Of a stretch of 64,000 bases of DNA, positions 43,157-51,828 are shown piece after piece. The notes below the pieces were generated by a model that saw only the letters and a program-made list of their open reading frames with translations, did not search any database and was not told the origin of the DNA. Origin of the DNA: Caldilineaceae bacterium (GTDB taxonomy: Bacteria; Chloroflexota; Anaerolineae; Caldilineales; Caldilineaceae); the NCBI GenBank assembly GCA_022821585.1, contig JAJEDI010000026.1, positions 1 to 64,000 of the forward strand. The letters run 5' to 3'. Made by a program: the position numbers and the translations under genes. Numbering within the stretch: position 1 is the first letter of the stretch; every line of letters begins with the position of its first letter.

Positions 43157-44185
43157 ATGGCAGAGGAAAAGTTGCGCGCGGCCGTAATCGGCGGCGGACT
43201 GGGCGGTTCGCACGGATATGCTTATGCGCGTGCGCCGGAGTACGACCTGGTGGCGATCTGTGACATCAATCCCGAAGTGTTTCCGCGATTTTTTGAGCGG
43301 GCCGAACTTCCCCCCGGCAGCATCAAGCAGTATACCGACTACCATGAGATGTTTGCGGAGGAACAGCTGGACGTTGTCAGTGTAGCAACGCCGGACCATC
43401 TGCACACAGACCCGGTGTGTGATGCCTCGAACGCGGGCGTCGGCGGCGTTATCTGCGAGAAACCGCTGACGACAACGATCAAGGACGCCGACCGGATCAT
43501 CGAAACGATCGAGGCCAACGGGACAAAGATGTCGGTAGACCACACGCGCAGCTGGATACCTTCTTATCAAGGCGTCAAGAAAGCAGTTTGGGACGGTGAG
43601 ATTGGCGGGCTGACGCGAATTGTTGCGCACATGGGGGGCCGACGCTCGATGCTATTCCGCAACGGCACGCACCTGATCGACGGTGTCTGTTTTTTTGCCA
43701 ATGCGTCGCCGGTCTGGGTAATCGCGGCGCACGAGCAAGGCTTCGAGGACTACGGCCCGGTCTACGACGGCAAGGGTGGGAAGGACCCGCAATATGATCC
43801 GGGCTCGACGATCATCATTGAGTTCGCGAATGGCGTGCGGGGGATCGTGAACAGCGCCAAGTTGACGCCCCAACTGTTCGAGTATGATCTGCAGGGCCCC
43901 AATGGACGCTACTGGCTGACCGACAAACACTGTACGGCCTGGAAGACGGAGGAGAAGGAGGGCACGCCAATTCAGGTGCCGCCGCCGCCGGGGAGGAGCT
44001 ATATCGATCCTTTTGGCGCCAACCTGATCCCTGCCGTCCAAGAGATGGCCAATATGGTGCTGCATGACGCGTCCAGCAGCTCCTCGCCATACCGGGGCAG
44101 GGAGTCTCTGGAGATCATGCTGGCAGCACTTATTTCGCAGACCAAGGGCAGTGCCAAGATCGAGTTGCCGCTGCCGCGGGAATGA
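43157..44185 (+). CDS. Gfo/Idh/MocA family oxidoreductase
   Basis: The 342-aa protein is a NAD(P)-dependent sugar or cyclitol dehydrogenase by family. It has an N-terminal Rossmann motif (AAVIGGGLGGSHGYAYA), the catalytic-region ICEKPLTTT with the expected Lys, and SVDHTRSWIP in the substrate domain. AAGGAG precedes the ATG. It is followed 11 bp later by a second member of the same family, suggesting two successive redox steps, as in oxidise-then-reduce sugar pathways. It lies downstream of the triple binding-protein importer. Confidence 0.89.
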   Translation: MAEEKLRAAVIGGGLGGSHGYAYARAPEYDLVAICDINPEVFPRFFERAELPPGSIKQYTDYHEMFAEEQLDVVSVATPDHLHTDPVCDASNAGVGGVICEKPLTTTIKDADRIIETIEANGTKMSVDHTRSWIPSYQGVKKAVWDGEIGGLTRIVAHMGGRRSMLFRNGTHLIDGVCFFANASPVWVIAAHEQGFEDYGPVYDGKGGKDPQYDPGSTIIIEFANGVRGIVNSAKLTPQLFEYDLQGPNGRYWLTDKHCTAWKTEEKEGTPIQVPPPPGRSYIDPFGANLIPAVQEMANMVLHDASSSSSPYRGRESLEIMLAALISQTKGSAKIELPLPRE

Positions 44186-44196
44186 GGTAGAGCGCG

Positions 44197-45297
44197 ATGG
44201 CAAGAGACAGACAACTGGTCGTGGGCGCGATTTCCTCCCACGGCCATGAACTCGGCCATGTCAGTGTCCTCGACCAGTTGGAGGAGGTCGGGGCGATTCA
44301 CGTTTGTGCGGCCACTGACCTGGTCGACGTGGAGGAGTTGGCGGGCGAGTCGGCGCGAGTGGCAGGCAAGTATTCCAGCGTGGATGCGCTGCTGGAACGA
44401 ACCGACCTTGACGCTGTGATCATGTGTGCACGCCCCGATCACGCGCCTCCGATCATGGAAAAGGTTGTAAGCGCCGGCCTGCCGGTCCTCTACGATAAGC
44501 CCGCCTCGACCCTGTCTTCCGACTTGCGCAGGGTCGCCGACCTTGCTCGACGTAAGGGCCTCACTGCCGGGGCCATGCTCCAGTGGCGTTATCACCCGAT
44601 GACGCTCAGCCTCAAGCGCGCTCTGGCCGAAGGCGCCCTGGGAGATGTAATGACCATCGAAGGTAAGATGCTGAACGGCTTGCTACAGTACCGGGACACC
44701 TCTACCTATTCATTCGATCCGGAGAAGGCGGGACATGGAATCCTTTCCTGGCTTGGCTGCCACTGTCTCGATCTCGTCCTCTATTTGATGGAGGAGAGAG
44801 TGGTCGAGGTTATGGCCATGGTAGGCAACCTCAACCCGGAGAAAGTCGCCGTAGAGGACACAGGATTCCTGATTCTAAAGTTCGAGAGCGGGCGCATGGG
44901 TACCTTCCAGGCCGGCTACCATCTGCTGGGCGGAAGGGCCACCTACGACTTCTACATTGGCATGCGCGGGACAGAAGGATTCGCGATTCTGCCGTATCTT
45001 GAACCCCAGGAGGAAACGTCGGGAGGCAGCGAAGTCGAGCATACGGCAACCTACTCACTCTTCAGTGAGGCGCGTGGTTGGAATACAGGCGGGGTGCGCA
45101 AGGAACGCTTTACAATACCTCATTCGCCTGTCTACGGGGGCGTCATGGCGGAGGAACTCTTCCGCGATTTCTTCGACGCCGCGCAGAGGGGCGCGCCGGC
45201 GCCGGCGCCAATTGAGGACTCGGTTCATATGCTGGAGATTATCGAGGCGGCCAAAGAGTCTTCGGCTACGGGCCGCGCGGTGGGAATCCCCAACTGA
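44197..45297 (+). CDS. Gfo/Idh/MocA family oxidoreductase
   Basis: A 366-aa protein with a modified nucleotide-binding start (VVGAISSHGHELGHVSVL) instead of a clean GxGxxG. The catalytic-region motif reads LYDKPASTL, keeping the Lys. Further typical segments are GAMLQWRYHP and GHGILSWLGCHCLDL, which resembles the conserved G..D.G.H..D motif of the family. It is 11 bp after the previous dehydrogenase and 20 bp before the beta-sandwich gene, so the three form a tight unit. Confidence 0.86.
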   Translation: MARDRQLVVGAISSHGHELGHVSVLDQLEEVGAIHVCAATDLVDVEELAGESARVAGKYSSVDALLERTDLDAVIMCARPDHAPPIMEKVVSAGLPVLYDKPASTLSSDLRRVADLARRKGLTAGAMLQWRYHPMTLSLKRALAEGALGDVMTIEGKMLNGLLQYRDTSTYSFDPEKAGHGILSWLGCHCLDLVLYLMEERVVEVMAMVGNLNPEKVAVEDTGFLILKFESGRMGTFQAGYHLLGGRATYDFYIGMRGTEGFAILPYLEPQEETSGGSEVEHTATYSLFSEARGWNTGGVRKERFTIPHSPVYGGVMAEELFRDFFDAAQRGAPAPAPIEDSVHMLEIIEAAKESSATGRAVGIPN

Positions 45298-45317
45298 CCA
45301 TTGAAAGGCTGGGAACG

Positions 45318-46034
45318 ATGGACAACATGACCTATCGCGAGACGTTCGAAGATGGTGCGGGCGGCTGGATAGCCTGGTTGGGACCCGGCCAGCCGGCGCC
45401 GGCGGTCATCGAGGACGGGGCGCTGGTCGCGCGCAGCCCGTGGGGTATCGATTCCAACCACGCTCCGCCGGGGGGCGGCTACCTCCATCTTCTGTTCATC
45501 CTACACACTGCTCACCAAGACGATCCCAGCGGTAGTTATGCACCTCTCCTGGGCGGGAACCGCTTTATCGACGGCGGCTATCCGCGGGATTTCCGCAATG
45601 CGCGCCTTACGGTGCGACTGAAGGGTGAAGTTGATCTGCAGGGAGCTGAGCTGCGGCTGCACTGCCAGTCGCAGGTGGGGGACAAGGCGATCAACTTTGT
45701 ACTGACTTCGCAGTCCTTCGAGGTGACGCCGGAGTGGTCGGAGCAGACGGTCACGTTGACGCCCGACCCGGAGCAGTGGCTTTGCCTAGGGGCCCGCCAC
45801 GATCTAATGGAAGTGTATGACTGGGACGACATTGACAGGGTGCTGCGGGATGTCGATATTGACATCATCCTCCTTTTGCATCCTCTGCAGATTGTGCCGC
45901 TGAGCCCGCAGCCGGGGGGCCCACACATTGGAAGGGCAGAAGTAGACTATGAGGTAAACAGGACCTTGCTTCCTGCAGGAGAGATCAGGTTAGGGGAAGT
46001 GCAAATTGAATTCAGCGACTCCAGTCTGAGGTGA
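45318..46034 (+). CDS. Unrecognised 238-aa beta-sandwich-like protein
   Basis: No known family is recognised with certainty. The sequence is beta-strand rich and begins YRETFEDGAGGWIAWLG, the typical opening of jelly-roll carbohydrate-binding or laminin-G-like modules; NARLTVRLKGEVDLQGAELRLHCQ and VTLTPDPEQWLCLG look like later strands. There is no signal peptide. AAAGG precedes the ATG. It follows two Gfo/Idh/MocA genes and probably ends this transcription unit. A carbohydrate-binding or lectin-like role is a guess from fold style. Confidence 0.7.
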   Translation: MDNMTYRETFEDGAGGWIAWLGPGQPAPAVIEDGALVARSPWGIDSNHAPPGGGYLHLLFILHTAHQDDPSGSYAPLLGGNRFIDGGYPRDFRNARLTVRLKGEVDLQGAELRLHCQSQVGDKAINFVLTSQSFEVTPEWSEQTVTLTPDPEQWLCLGARHDLMEVYDWDDIDRVLRDVDIDIILLLHPLQIVPLSPQPGGPHIGRAEVDYEVNRTLLPAGEIRLGEVQIEFSDSSLR

Positions 46035-46080
46035 GTCGATATCTCAGACAGACCGACCCTCCCGGGGAATCTGCGGTTCG

Positions 46081-46109
46081 TTGACACGACTTCATCTACG
46101 TGCTAAACT
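46081..46109 (+). promoter_or_regulatory. Sigma70-type promoter for fifth transporter block
   Basis: A consensus TTGACA at 46081-46086 and TAAACT at 46104-46109 are separated by 17 bp. It sits 405 bp upstream of the ATG at 46515. Confidence 0.62.
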
Positions 46110-46180
46110 GCCGCCAACATCAGCCATGGTGAGCGCTCTCCCGTGCAAGCCTCACCGGTAGTTCAGTGACGCACCAGGGC

Positions 46181-46203
46181 ATTGAAACAGTAACAGTTTC
46201 AAT
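46181..46203. promoter_or_regulatory. Inverted repeat in leader (candidate operator or hairpin)
   Basis: ATTGAAAC and GTTTCAAT are perfect 8-bp arms around the 7-nt spacer AGTAACA, about 65 nt downstream of the predicted transcription start. Confidence 0.4.
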
Positions 46204-46514
46204 TGCGTCCAGGGCTTTTCGGGGAAGGCGTACGAAGCCAGAGGAATTTCGACGCCCCGCCACCGTTATTTCACACAGATGGGAAGACACCGATTCAAGC
46301 GATCGTTGTTATGGGGAGAGCAGTGAACCCGAATTACCTGTGCGGCGGGGCAAACGAAACGAAAACGAGCCTAACACAATAACTGGCAAAGGGGGGTAAC
46401 CGCAGTTGACGGGAACGGGGGGCTGACTCACTCCCAGCGTGTGGTACTACGGCATTTTCCTATCGTCAGCAACACTTCTCATTCGATCCTCATGAACCCA
46501 TTGGAGTCAAAACT

Positions 46515-48215
46515 ATGAAAAAGTCGAGACTTTCTCGCCGTGATTTTCTGAGCGTATCCGCGACGACGGCTGCCGGCGTCATGCTGACAGCCTGCGTGCC
46601 AGCCGCCGTGCCGAGCGACGAGCCCGCGGCCATGGCTGAAGCCGAGGCTCCGGCCGAAGAAGCTGCCGCCATGGACGGCGGAACGATGACGTTTTCCACG
46701 GGTTCGCCGTGGGGGACTTTCAGCCCGTTCCGACCGACCTACCAGTACGGCTACAGCAGCAACACGCCGGCTATGCTGACGCACAGCCGCCTGTTTGACC
46801 TAGACCGCAACAACGACACGCACCCGAACCTGGCATTGGAGTGGGAGATTTCCGACGACGCCACCGTTTACTCATTCAGACTGCGCGAGGACGCTAAGTG
46901 GCATGATGGCGAGCCGGTCACGGCAAACGATGTGGTTAGCACGGTCCGGTTCATCTTGACGCAGGCCACGAATATCAATCCCCGGCGTTGGATCAGCGCG
47001 CTCAAGGGTGGACAGGACTTCTATGATGGGGTAACCGATGAGTTGCCGGGCGTTTACGCACCAGATGACTTCAATGTCGTCTTCGAACTGGAGGAGACAA
47101 ACGTCGGATGGCACCTGTCGGCGACGACGGACCTTCAGATTTTGCCGGCGCACATTTTCGACGGTGTGGCGCCAGAAGACATCGTAGAGCACCACGCGCC
47201 TGCGTGGTACACACCCGAACTGAACATCGGCTCCGGACCTTTCAAGTTCGTACGCGCAGAGCGGGACCAGTTTGTGGAGTTGGTCCGCAACGATGATTAC
47301 TACGGCGGCACGCCCAAACTTGAGCGCATCATCTTCAAGAACTTCGGTGCGGCCGACACCCAGTTCATTGCTCTGCAGAAGGGCGAACTGGATGTATGGA
47401 ACGTCCCACAGGACTTCTACGAGCAGTCCCTGGGACTGGACAATGTGGACGTCCACCTGGTAAACCGCAACTATATTCGCGTCTTCCTCCTGAACTACGA
47501 GTCACCAGTGCTTGCCGACAAGCGCGTGCGGCAGGCCCTTGCTTACGCAATTGACCGCGAGGGGATTTGCGAAGGTCTGTATTCCGGTCTCTGCGTACCC
47601 TACAATTCTTACATGGAGATGCGGCCCTGGTTGGCTGACGGCCTCAACGAGTACGAGTACAATCCTGAGAAGGCAAAGGAACTGCTGGCAGCGGCCGAAG
47701 CCGACGGCAACTGGGACCCGAGCAACGTGCTGCGAGTCAACTGGTATTACAGCGATGCCTTGCACCAAGACATCATGGCCGCGATTCAGCAGAATCTGAA
47801 GGCTGTCGGAGTGGAGACACAACTCCAGTACCTGGAAGGCACTTCGGCCGTTGAGACACAGAGTGCCTGTGAATTCGAGATGTACTATCAGGGTTGGGGT
47901 TTCTCATTCCCCGAGCAGTACAACTCATTCTTCACCGATGCGGAGCGCTGCCGCACGCCTTGGGGCGATCCGGATGCCCAAGCCCTCTTCAATCAGACAG
48001 CGACCACGGTCGATCTGGAAGAGCGGATGGCGATTCACGAGCAGATCCAGAGGCGTTTGAATGATGAACTGCCGATGATGCCGTTCCTGCAGTTTATCGG
48101 CCCGGTGGCGGTCAACAAGCGGGTACAGGGCTTTAACGAGGACGCCCTCTGGAACCGCTACTATCCGTGGAGTAACGGCTTCGCCAACGCAGTAAACTGG
48201 TCTGTTTCGGGCTAA
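46515..48215 (+). CDS. Family-5 binding lipoprotein with Tat-type signal
   Basis: The 566-aa protein differs from the other binding proteins by having a twin-arginine motif SRRDFLS (Arg8-Arg9) before the hydrophobic stretch and a lipobox MLTAC (Cys27). This suggests export in folded form through Tat, then lipidation. The mature part has YSFRLREDAKWHDGEPVTANDV and ends like other family-5 proteins. GGAG lies upstream of the ATG. A hairpin and two permeases follow; there is no ATPase. Confidence 0.93.
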   Translation: MKKSRLSRRDFLSVSATTAAGVMLTACVPAAVPSDEPAAMAEAEAPAEEAAAMDGGTMTFSTGSPWGTFSPFRPTYQYGYSSNTPAMLTHSRLFDLDRNNDTHPNLALEWEISDDATVYSFRLREDAKWHDGEPVTANDVVSTVRFILTQATNINPRRWISALKGGQDFYDGVTDELPGVYAPDDFNVVFELEETNVGWHLSATTDLQILPAHIFDGVAPEDIVEHHAPAWYTPELNIGSGPFKFVRAERDQFVELVRNDDYYGGTPKLERIIFKNFGAADTQFIALQKGELDVWNVPQDFYEQSLGLDNVDVHLVNRNYIRVFLLNYESPVLADKRVRQALAYAIDREGICEGLYSGLCVPYNSYMEMRPWLADGLNEYEYNPEKAKELLAAAEADGNWDPSNVLRVNWYYSDALHQDIMAAIQQNLKAVGVETQLQYLEGTSAVETQSACEFEMYYQGWGFSFPEQYNSFFTDAERCRTPWGDPDAQALFNQTATTVDLEERMAIHEQIQRRLNDELPMMPFLQFIGPVAVNKRVQGFNEDALWNRYYPWSNGFANAVNWSVSG

Positions 48216-48240
48216 CGAGTTCGCGGAGAGTAAGAGGAGA

Positions 48241-48267
48241 GTAGAGAGGCAATTCCCGCCTTTCTAC
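48241..48267 (+). terminator. Hairpin with pyrimidine tract after binding-protein gene
   Basis: GTAGAGAGGC at 48241-48250 pairs with GCCTTTCTAC at 48258-48267 (one G-U pair) and is followed by a T/C-rich run. The stem can extend further with bulges. It is likely an attenuator before the permease genes. Confidence 0.6.
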
Positions 48268-48304
48268 TCCTCTCTTTCTTTCCTCCGTTTGTGAGAGTAT
48301 AGCT

Positions 48305-49267
48305 TTGCGAACCTACATTTTGCGCCGCCTGGCGATCTCAGCACCCATCCTCCTGGGATTGACCATGGTGACATTCATATTCACCGAGCTGATGCCGGGC
48401 GACTTTGTCGACGCTTTGATTCCACCTCTGGCGATTGTCAACTACACGGAGGAACAGTTGGAGTCGATGCGCGAGAACTACGGCCTCAATAAACCACCCC
48501 ATATACGCTACTTGATCTGGTTGCGCGAGTTGGCGAAGGGCAATATGGGGAAATCGCTCATATCGGGGGCGCCGGTGCGGGACGAAATCCTGCAGAGGAT
48601 GCCGGCTACGCTTCAGCTGACCGCGACTTCGCTATTGTTTGGCATTGCTTTTGGCGCGGCCCTTGGGATTCTTTCCGCGGTAAAGCAGTACACCTGGATA
48701 GACCAGAGTCTAACGCTGCTTGGCTTCATCTGGATATCCACACCAGGATTCGTTTTTGCGATCGGGGCGATCTTTCTATTTTCTTTGAAGATAAGTCTTT
48801 TCCCTACTTCCGGTATTACAAACTATGGCGAAGAAGCATCGATTCTGACGCGCGTCCACCACATGTTTCTGCCGGCACTGGTCCTGGGATTGGGAAGTAT
48901 GGCCGGCTTCATGCGTTATTCACGCAGTAGCCTGCTTGATGTAATTCGTCAGGACTATATTACGGTCGCGCGCGCCAAGGGGCTGGCCGAGAAGGCTGTT
49001 CTGCTGGGGCACGCCCTGCGGAACGCGCTCATCCCTCTGATCACGATTGTTAGTCTTGACATCCCATTCCTTATCGGCGGCACAGTCATCATTGAACACA
49101 TTTTTGCCTGGCCCGGTATGGGAACATACAGCCTGACGGCCATTTACTCACGCGACTATCCGGTTATCATGGGTGTGAACTTCATGGTTGCCCTCGTGGT
49201 TCTGATGAGCAACCTTCTGGCTGACATAACCTATGCGTTTGCCGATCCGCGCATTCGGTACGAGTAA
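48305..49267 (+). CDS. ABC transporter permease, DppB/OppB type (TTG start)
   Basis: The 320-aa permease begins with TTG at 48305 (MRTYILRRLAISAPILLG); no ATG or GTG lies at a family-like position, and only a weak GAGAG precedes it. It has the MPGDFVDAL region, NYGLNKPPHIRYLIW, GNMGKS and an EAA loop near residue 215 (QDYITVARAKG). The end is ITYAFADPRIRYE. A weak start after the hairpin would lower permease output relative to the binding protein. Confidence 0.92.
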   Translation: MRTYILRRLAISAPILLGLTMVTFIFTELMPGDFVDALIPPLAIVNYTEEQLESMRENYGLNKPPHIRYLIWLRELAKGNMGKSLISGAPVRDEILQRMPATLQLTATSLLFGIAFGAALGILSAVKQYTWIDQSLTLLGFIWISTPGFVFAIGAIFLFSLKISLFPTSGITNYGEEASILTRVHHMFLPALVLGLGSMAGFMRYSRSSLLDVIRQDYITVARAKGLAEKAVLLGHALRNALIPLITIVSLDIPFLIGGTVIIEHIFAWPGMGTYSLTAIYSRDYPVIMGVNFMVALVVLMSNLLADITYAFADPRIRYE

Positions 49268-49375
49268 GAAGAGGTGCAGCCTCGATGCGAGGAATCGCTG
49301 AGAATCCAATTGTAGTCCTTCTAATCTGTAGTCAATGTCCTGGGCAGGGGCGATCAAAATTGGAGAGCTCGGGCG

Positions 49376-50269
49376 ATGTCCGTTTCTGAACTTTCTGATA
49401 CGCTGGACGCGCCGCAGAGGGACTCGGTACAGCAGCGATTCTGGCGCCGACTCTTCCGGCATAAGCTGGGAATGGTCGGCCTTGTCATGTTGGTGCTCCT
49501 GGTAATCGCTGCGATCTTCGCGCCCCTGTTGGCCGGTATCGACCCGGCGACCATGGACCTGAAGATGAAGAATAAGCCGCCCAGCGCCGAGCACATCCTT
49601 GGCACGGACGCCATAGGAAGGGACGTATGGGCCCGCCTGGTATTCGGCGCGCGCGTCTCGCTCTCGGTCGGTCTTGTGGCAGTGGGTATCTATACCTCGA
49701 TCGCTCTCATTCTTGGCAGCATCTCCGGATATGCCGGGGGCCACGTCGACAACGTCATCATGCGATTCACCGACATCATCATGTGCTTCCCCACGTTTCT
49801 GCTGATCATAACCGTGGCTTCGGTGCTGCCCCCTAACATCTTCAATATCATGGTGATCATCGGCATCTTTGGCTGGCCTGGCATGACGCGCCTGATACGC
49901 GGCCAGTTTCTCAGCCTGCGCGGCCAGGACTTCGTAATCGCTGCGGTTGCGGTTGGCGTCCCGACCCGGCGGATCATCTTTCGGCACATTCTGCCGAACG
50001 TGGTTGGGCCGGTTGTGGTGGCCGCCACGCTGGGGCTGGCAGGCGCAATCCTGACAGAGTCGAGTCTGAGCTTTCTTGGGCTGGGCGTACAGCAACCGAC
50101 GCCAAGTTGGGGTCAGACCTTGACGACGGCCCTGCAGCTACCGATTCTGGAGAACATGCCCTGGCGCTGGCTTCCTTCGGCGACAGCGATTGCCTTCGCG
50201 GTGTTGTCGATGAATTTTTTCGGCGACGCCTTGCGCGACGCTTTCGACCCGCGCCAGCATCTGGATTAA
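49376..50269 (+). CDS. ABC transporter permease, DppC/OppC type
   Basis: The 297-aa permease shows LGTDAIGRDVWARLVFGARVS, an EAA loop near residue 182 (QDFVIAAVAVGVPTRRIIFR) and the C-terminal FFGDALRDAFDPR. GGAG is ten bases before the ATG. It pairs with the preceding gene and precedes the two glycosidase-like genes. Confidence 0.92.
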   Translation: MSVSELSDTLDAPQRDSVQQRFWRRLFRHKLGMVGLVMLVLLVIAAIFAPLLAGIDPATMDLKMKNKPPSAEHILGTDAIGRDVWARLVFGARVSLSVGLVAVGIYTSIALILGSISGYAGGHVDNVIMRFTDIIMCFPTFLLIITVASVLPPNIFNIMVIIGIFGWPGMTRLIRGQFLSLRGQDFVIAAVAVGVPTRRIIFRHILPNVVGPVVVAATLGLAGAILTESSLSFLGLGVQQPTPSWGQTLTTALQLPILENMPWRWLPSATAIAFAVLSMNFFGDALRDAFDPRQHLD

Positions 50270-50282
50270 CCTCTTCCTGGAC

Positions 50283-50320
50283 TTGGTCTGCCTATTCGAT
50301 GGACACGCCCATCAGACCAA
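50283..50320. promoter_or_regulatory. Inverted repeat before glycosidase-like pair
   Basis: TTGGTCTG (50283-50290) and CAGACCAA (50313-50320) are perfect complements; an inner GATGG/CCATC can also pair, giving a bulged hairpin. It lies 45 bp before the ATG at 50365. Operator or mRNA structure. Confidence 0.4.
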
Positions 50321-50364
50321 TTCCCCCTCAAAGAAAAAGCAATCGTCTCGCATGGAATTGAGCG

Positions 50365-51816
50365 ATGACCAGTGATGGTGAAAGGCAGTTTCCAGCGGGA
50401 GAACGGCAGCTCTTCCTAGATGGAGACGACATCGCGCGCATAGAGGGTCTGCGACGCGTGTTCCATCAGCCGCAGAAGCGAGGCGCGGTCATCCGGCGCG
50501 AGCCTGCGCTTGGCGGCAATCCGGAGATACGGTGTGCGCCGGTGTGGGATCCGGAGGCGCGGGTGTGGAAGCTGTGGACAATCTGTATTACGCCGGAGGC
50601 GCTGCACGGTATAGCAGGCCTGTCGGGCTACCACGAAAGCCGAGACGGGGTCCACTGGTATCAGCCGATTCTGAGGGAGGCGGAGTACCAGGGAACGCGA
50701 GAGAACAATCTCGTCTACATTCCGATGGGTGACGGGTGCACGGCAGAAATTCTGGGGGCAGTCTACGACGGGAGCGACCCGGACCCAGACCGGCGATACA
50801 AGGCGCTGAGCTTTACGATGGCACCTGAGTTGGCGATCCTGTTCGCAACTTCGCCTGACGGAATCCACTGGACGCGAGTTGACATTCCGCCGATTGCTTC
50901 GGGCGATGAGCCGAATTTCAGTTTCGATGAAGGCAGACATCTCTTTATCGCCACCGTGAAGGTTCCCGGTCCGTTCGGCCGGTCCCATGCATTGACGGTC
51001 AGCAAGGATTTCGAGAGTTGGAGCGAACCGGAGCTGGTCTTTCATGCGGACGAAGAGGATCAGGAGCAGGCTCGGCGGATAATCGCTGACCGTCTGGCCG
51101 ATTCGACGCTGCAGCAGCCAGTGTTCAACCATCCGGAGGAGCACGGGGTTGACGTCTACAACTTCGCCATTTCACGCTACGAGAGCCGGTACATAGGCTT
51201 TGCTTCTATGTTCTACCATACGGGGCGGGCTTGGAATGACCGCAACCATGACGGCTTTCATCACGTCCAGATGGCGTGCAGCCGGGACATGCGCAGCTGG
51301 CAGCGGCTCGGTGAGCGGGCGCCATTTATTGGACCCTCCCCTCTTGGGAGCGGGGCGTATGACACGATGCAGATTCTGGGACCCTCCTTTCCGGTTGTGC
51401 GGGGCGACGAACTCTGGTTCTATTATTCCGGCATCCGGCATCGTTGGCATCCGCCTAAGGTCAGCCCTGAACGGGCGGCCATCTGTCTGGCTACCATGCG
51501 TCGAGACGGCTTTGTTTCGCTGGATGCCGATGAAGACGGCGGCGCGGTCACGACGGCGCCCCTTCGCTGGGAGGGGGAGCGGCTCTATCTGAATGCAGAG
51601 GCGGAGGACGGGGAGGTTCGGTGCGAGCTTATCGGTTCAGACGGACGGCCGTTAGAAGGGTACGAGAGGAGCAGTTCCATACCTTTGACCGCGGACGGTG
51701 CTTGTCAGCCAGTGGAATGGCGCCAGAAGGAATTCATGCCCGCTGAGAGCGAGGGCCCAGTGCAGTTGCGAATCTGGCTAAGGGAAGCGCGTCTTTACAG
51801 TTACTGGTTCGAATAG
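50365..51816 (+). CDS. Glycosidase-like (GH32/43-type propeller) protein, copy 1
   Basis: A 483-aa protein that looks like the five-bladed propeller glycosidases (GH32/GH43/GH130-like), though I cannot assign the family. Repeated blade patterns include APVWDPEARVWKLWTI, YHESRDGVHWYQPIL, SPDGIHWTRVDIP, VSKDFESWSEPELVF and CSRDMRSWQRLG. The C-terminal ~100 residues form a beta-sandwich (APLRWEGERLYLNAEAEDG). There is no signal peptide, so action on imported oligosaccharide is likely. The next gene is a paralogue 12 bp downstream. Confidence 0.78.
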   Translation: MTSDGERQFPAGERQLFLDGDDIARIEGLRRVFHQPQKRGAVIRREPALGGNPEIRCAPVWDPEARVWKLWTICITPEALHGIAGLSGYHESRDGVHWYQPILREAEYQGTRENNLVYIPMGDGCTAEILGAVYDGSDPDPDRRYKALSFTMAPELAILFATSPDGIHWTRVDIPPIASGDEPNFSFDEGRHLFIATVKVPGPFGRSHALTVSKDFESWSEPELVFHADEEDQEQARRIIADRLADSTLQQPVFNHPEEHGVDVYNFAISRYESRYIGFASMFYHTGRAWNDRNHDGFHHVQMACSRDMRSWQRLGERAPFIGPSPLGSGAYDTMQILGPSFPVVRGDELWFYYSGIRHRWHPPKVSPERAAICLATMRRDGFVSLDADEDGGAVTTAPLRWEGERLYLNAEAEDGEVRCELIGSDGRPLEGYERSSSIPLTADGACQPVEWRQKEFMPAESEGPVQLRIWLREARLYSYWFE

Positions 51817-51828
51817 AGGGAGAGCGAA

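Larger units (their letters stand above)
46035..46514. other. 480-bp leader with promoter, no gene
   Basis: It contains a promoter (46081-46109), an inverted repeat (46181-46203) and a long untranslated leader before the Tat-type binding protein. A 77-codon frame at 46166-46399 starting GTG has no ribosome-binding site and an unnatural composition, so I do not call it. The predicted leader of about 400 nt is long enough for a riboswitch-like element, but I recognise none. Confidence 0.55.

Noticed and set aside
46166..46399. 77-codon frame in the leader before 46515
   Set aside because: GTG start without ribosome-binding site, composition unlike the neighbours, and it contains the inverted repeat.
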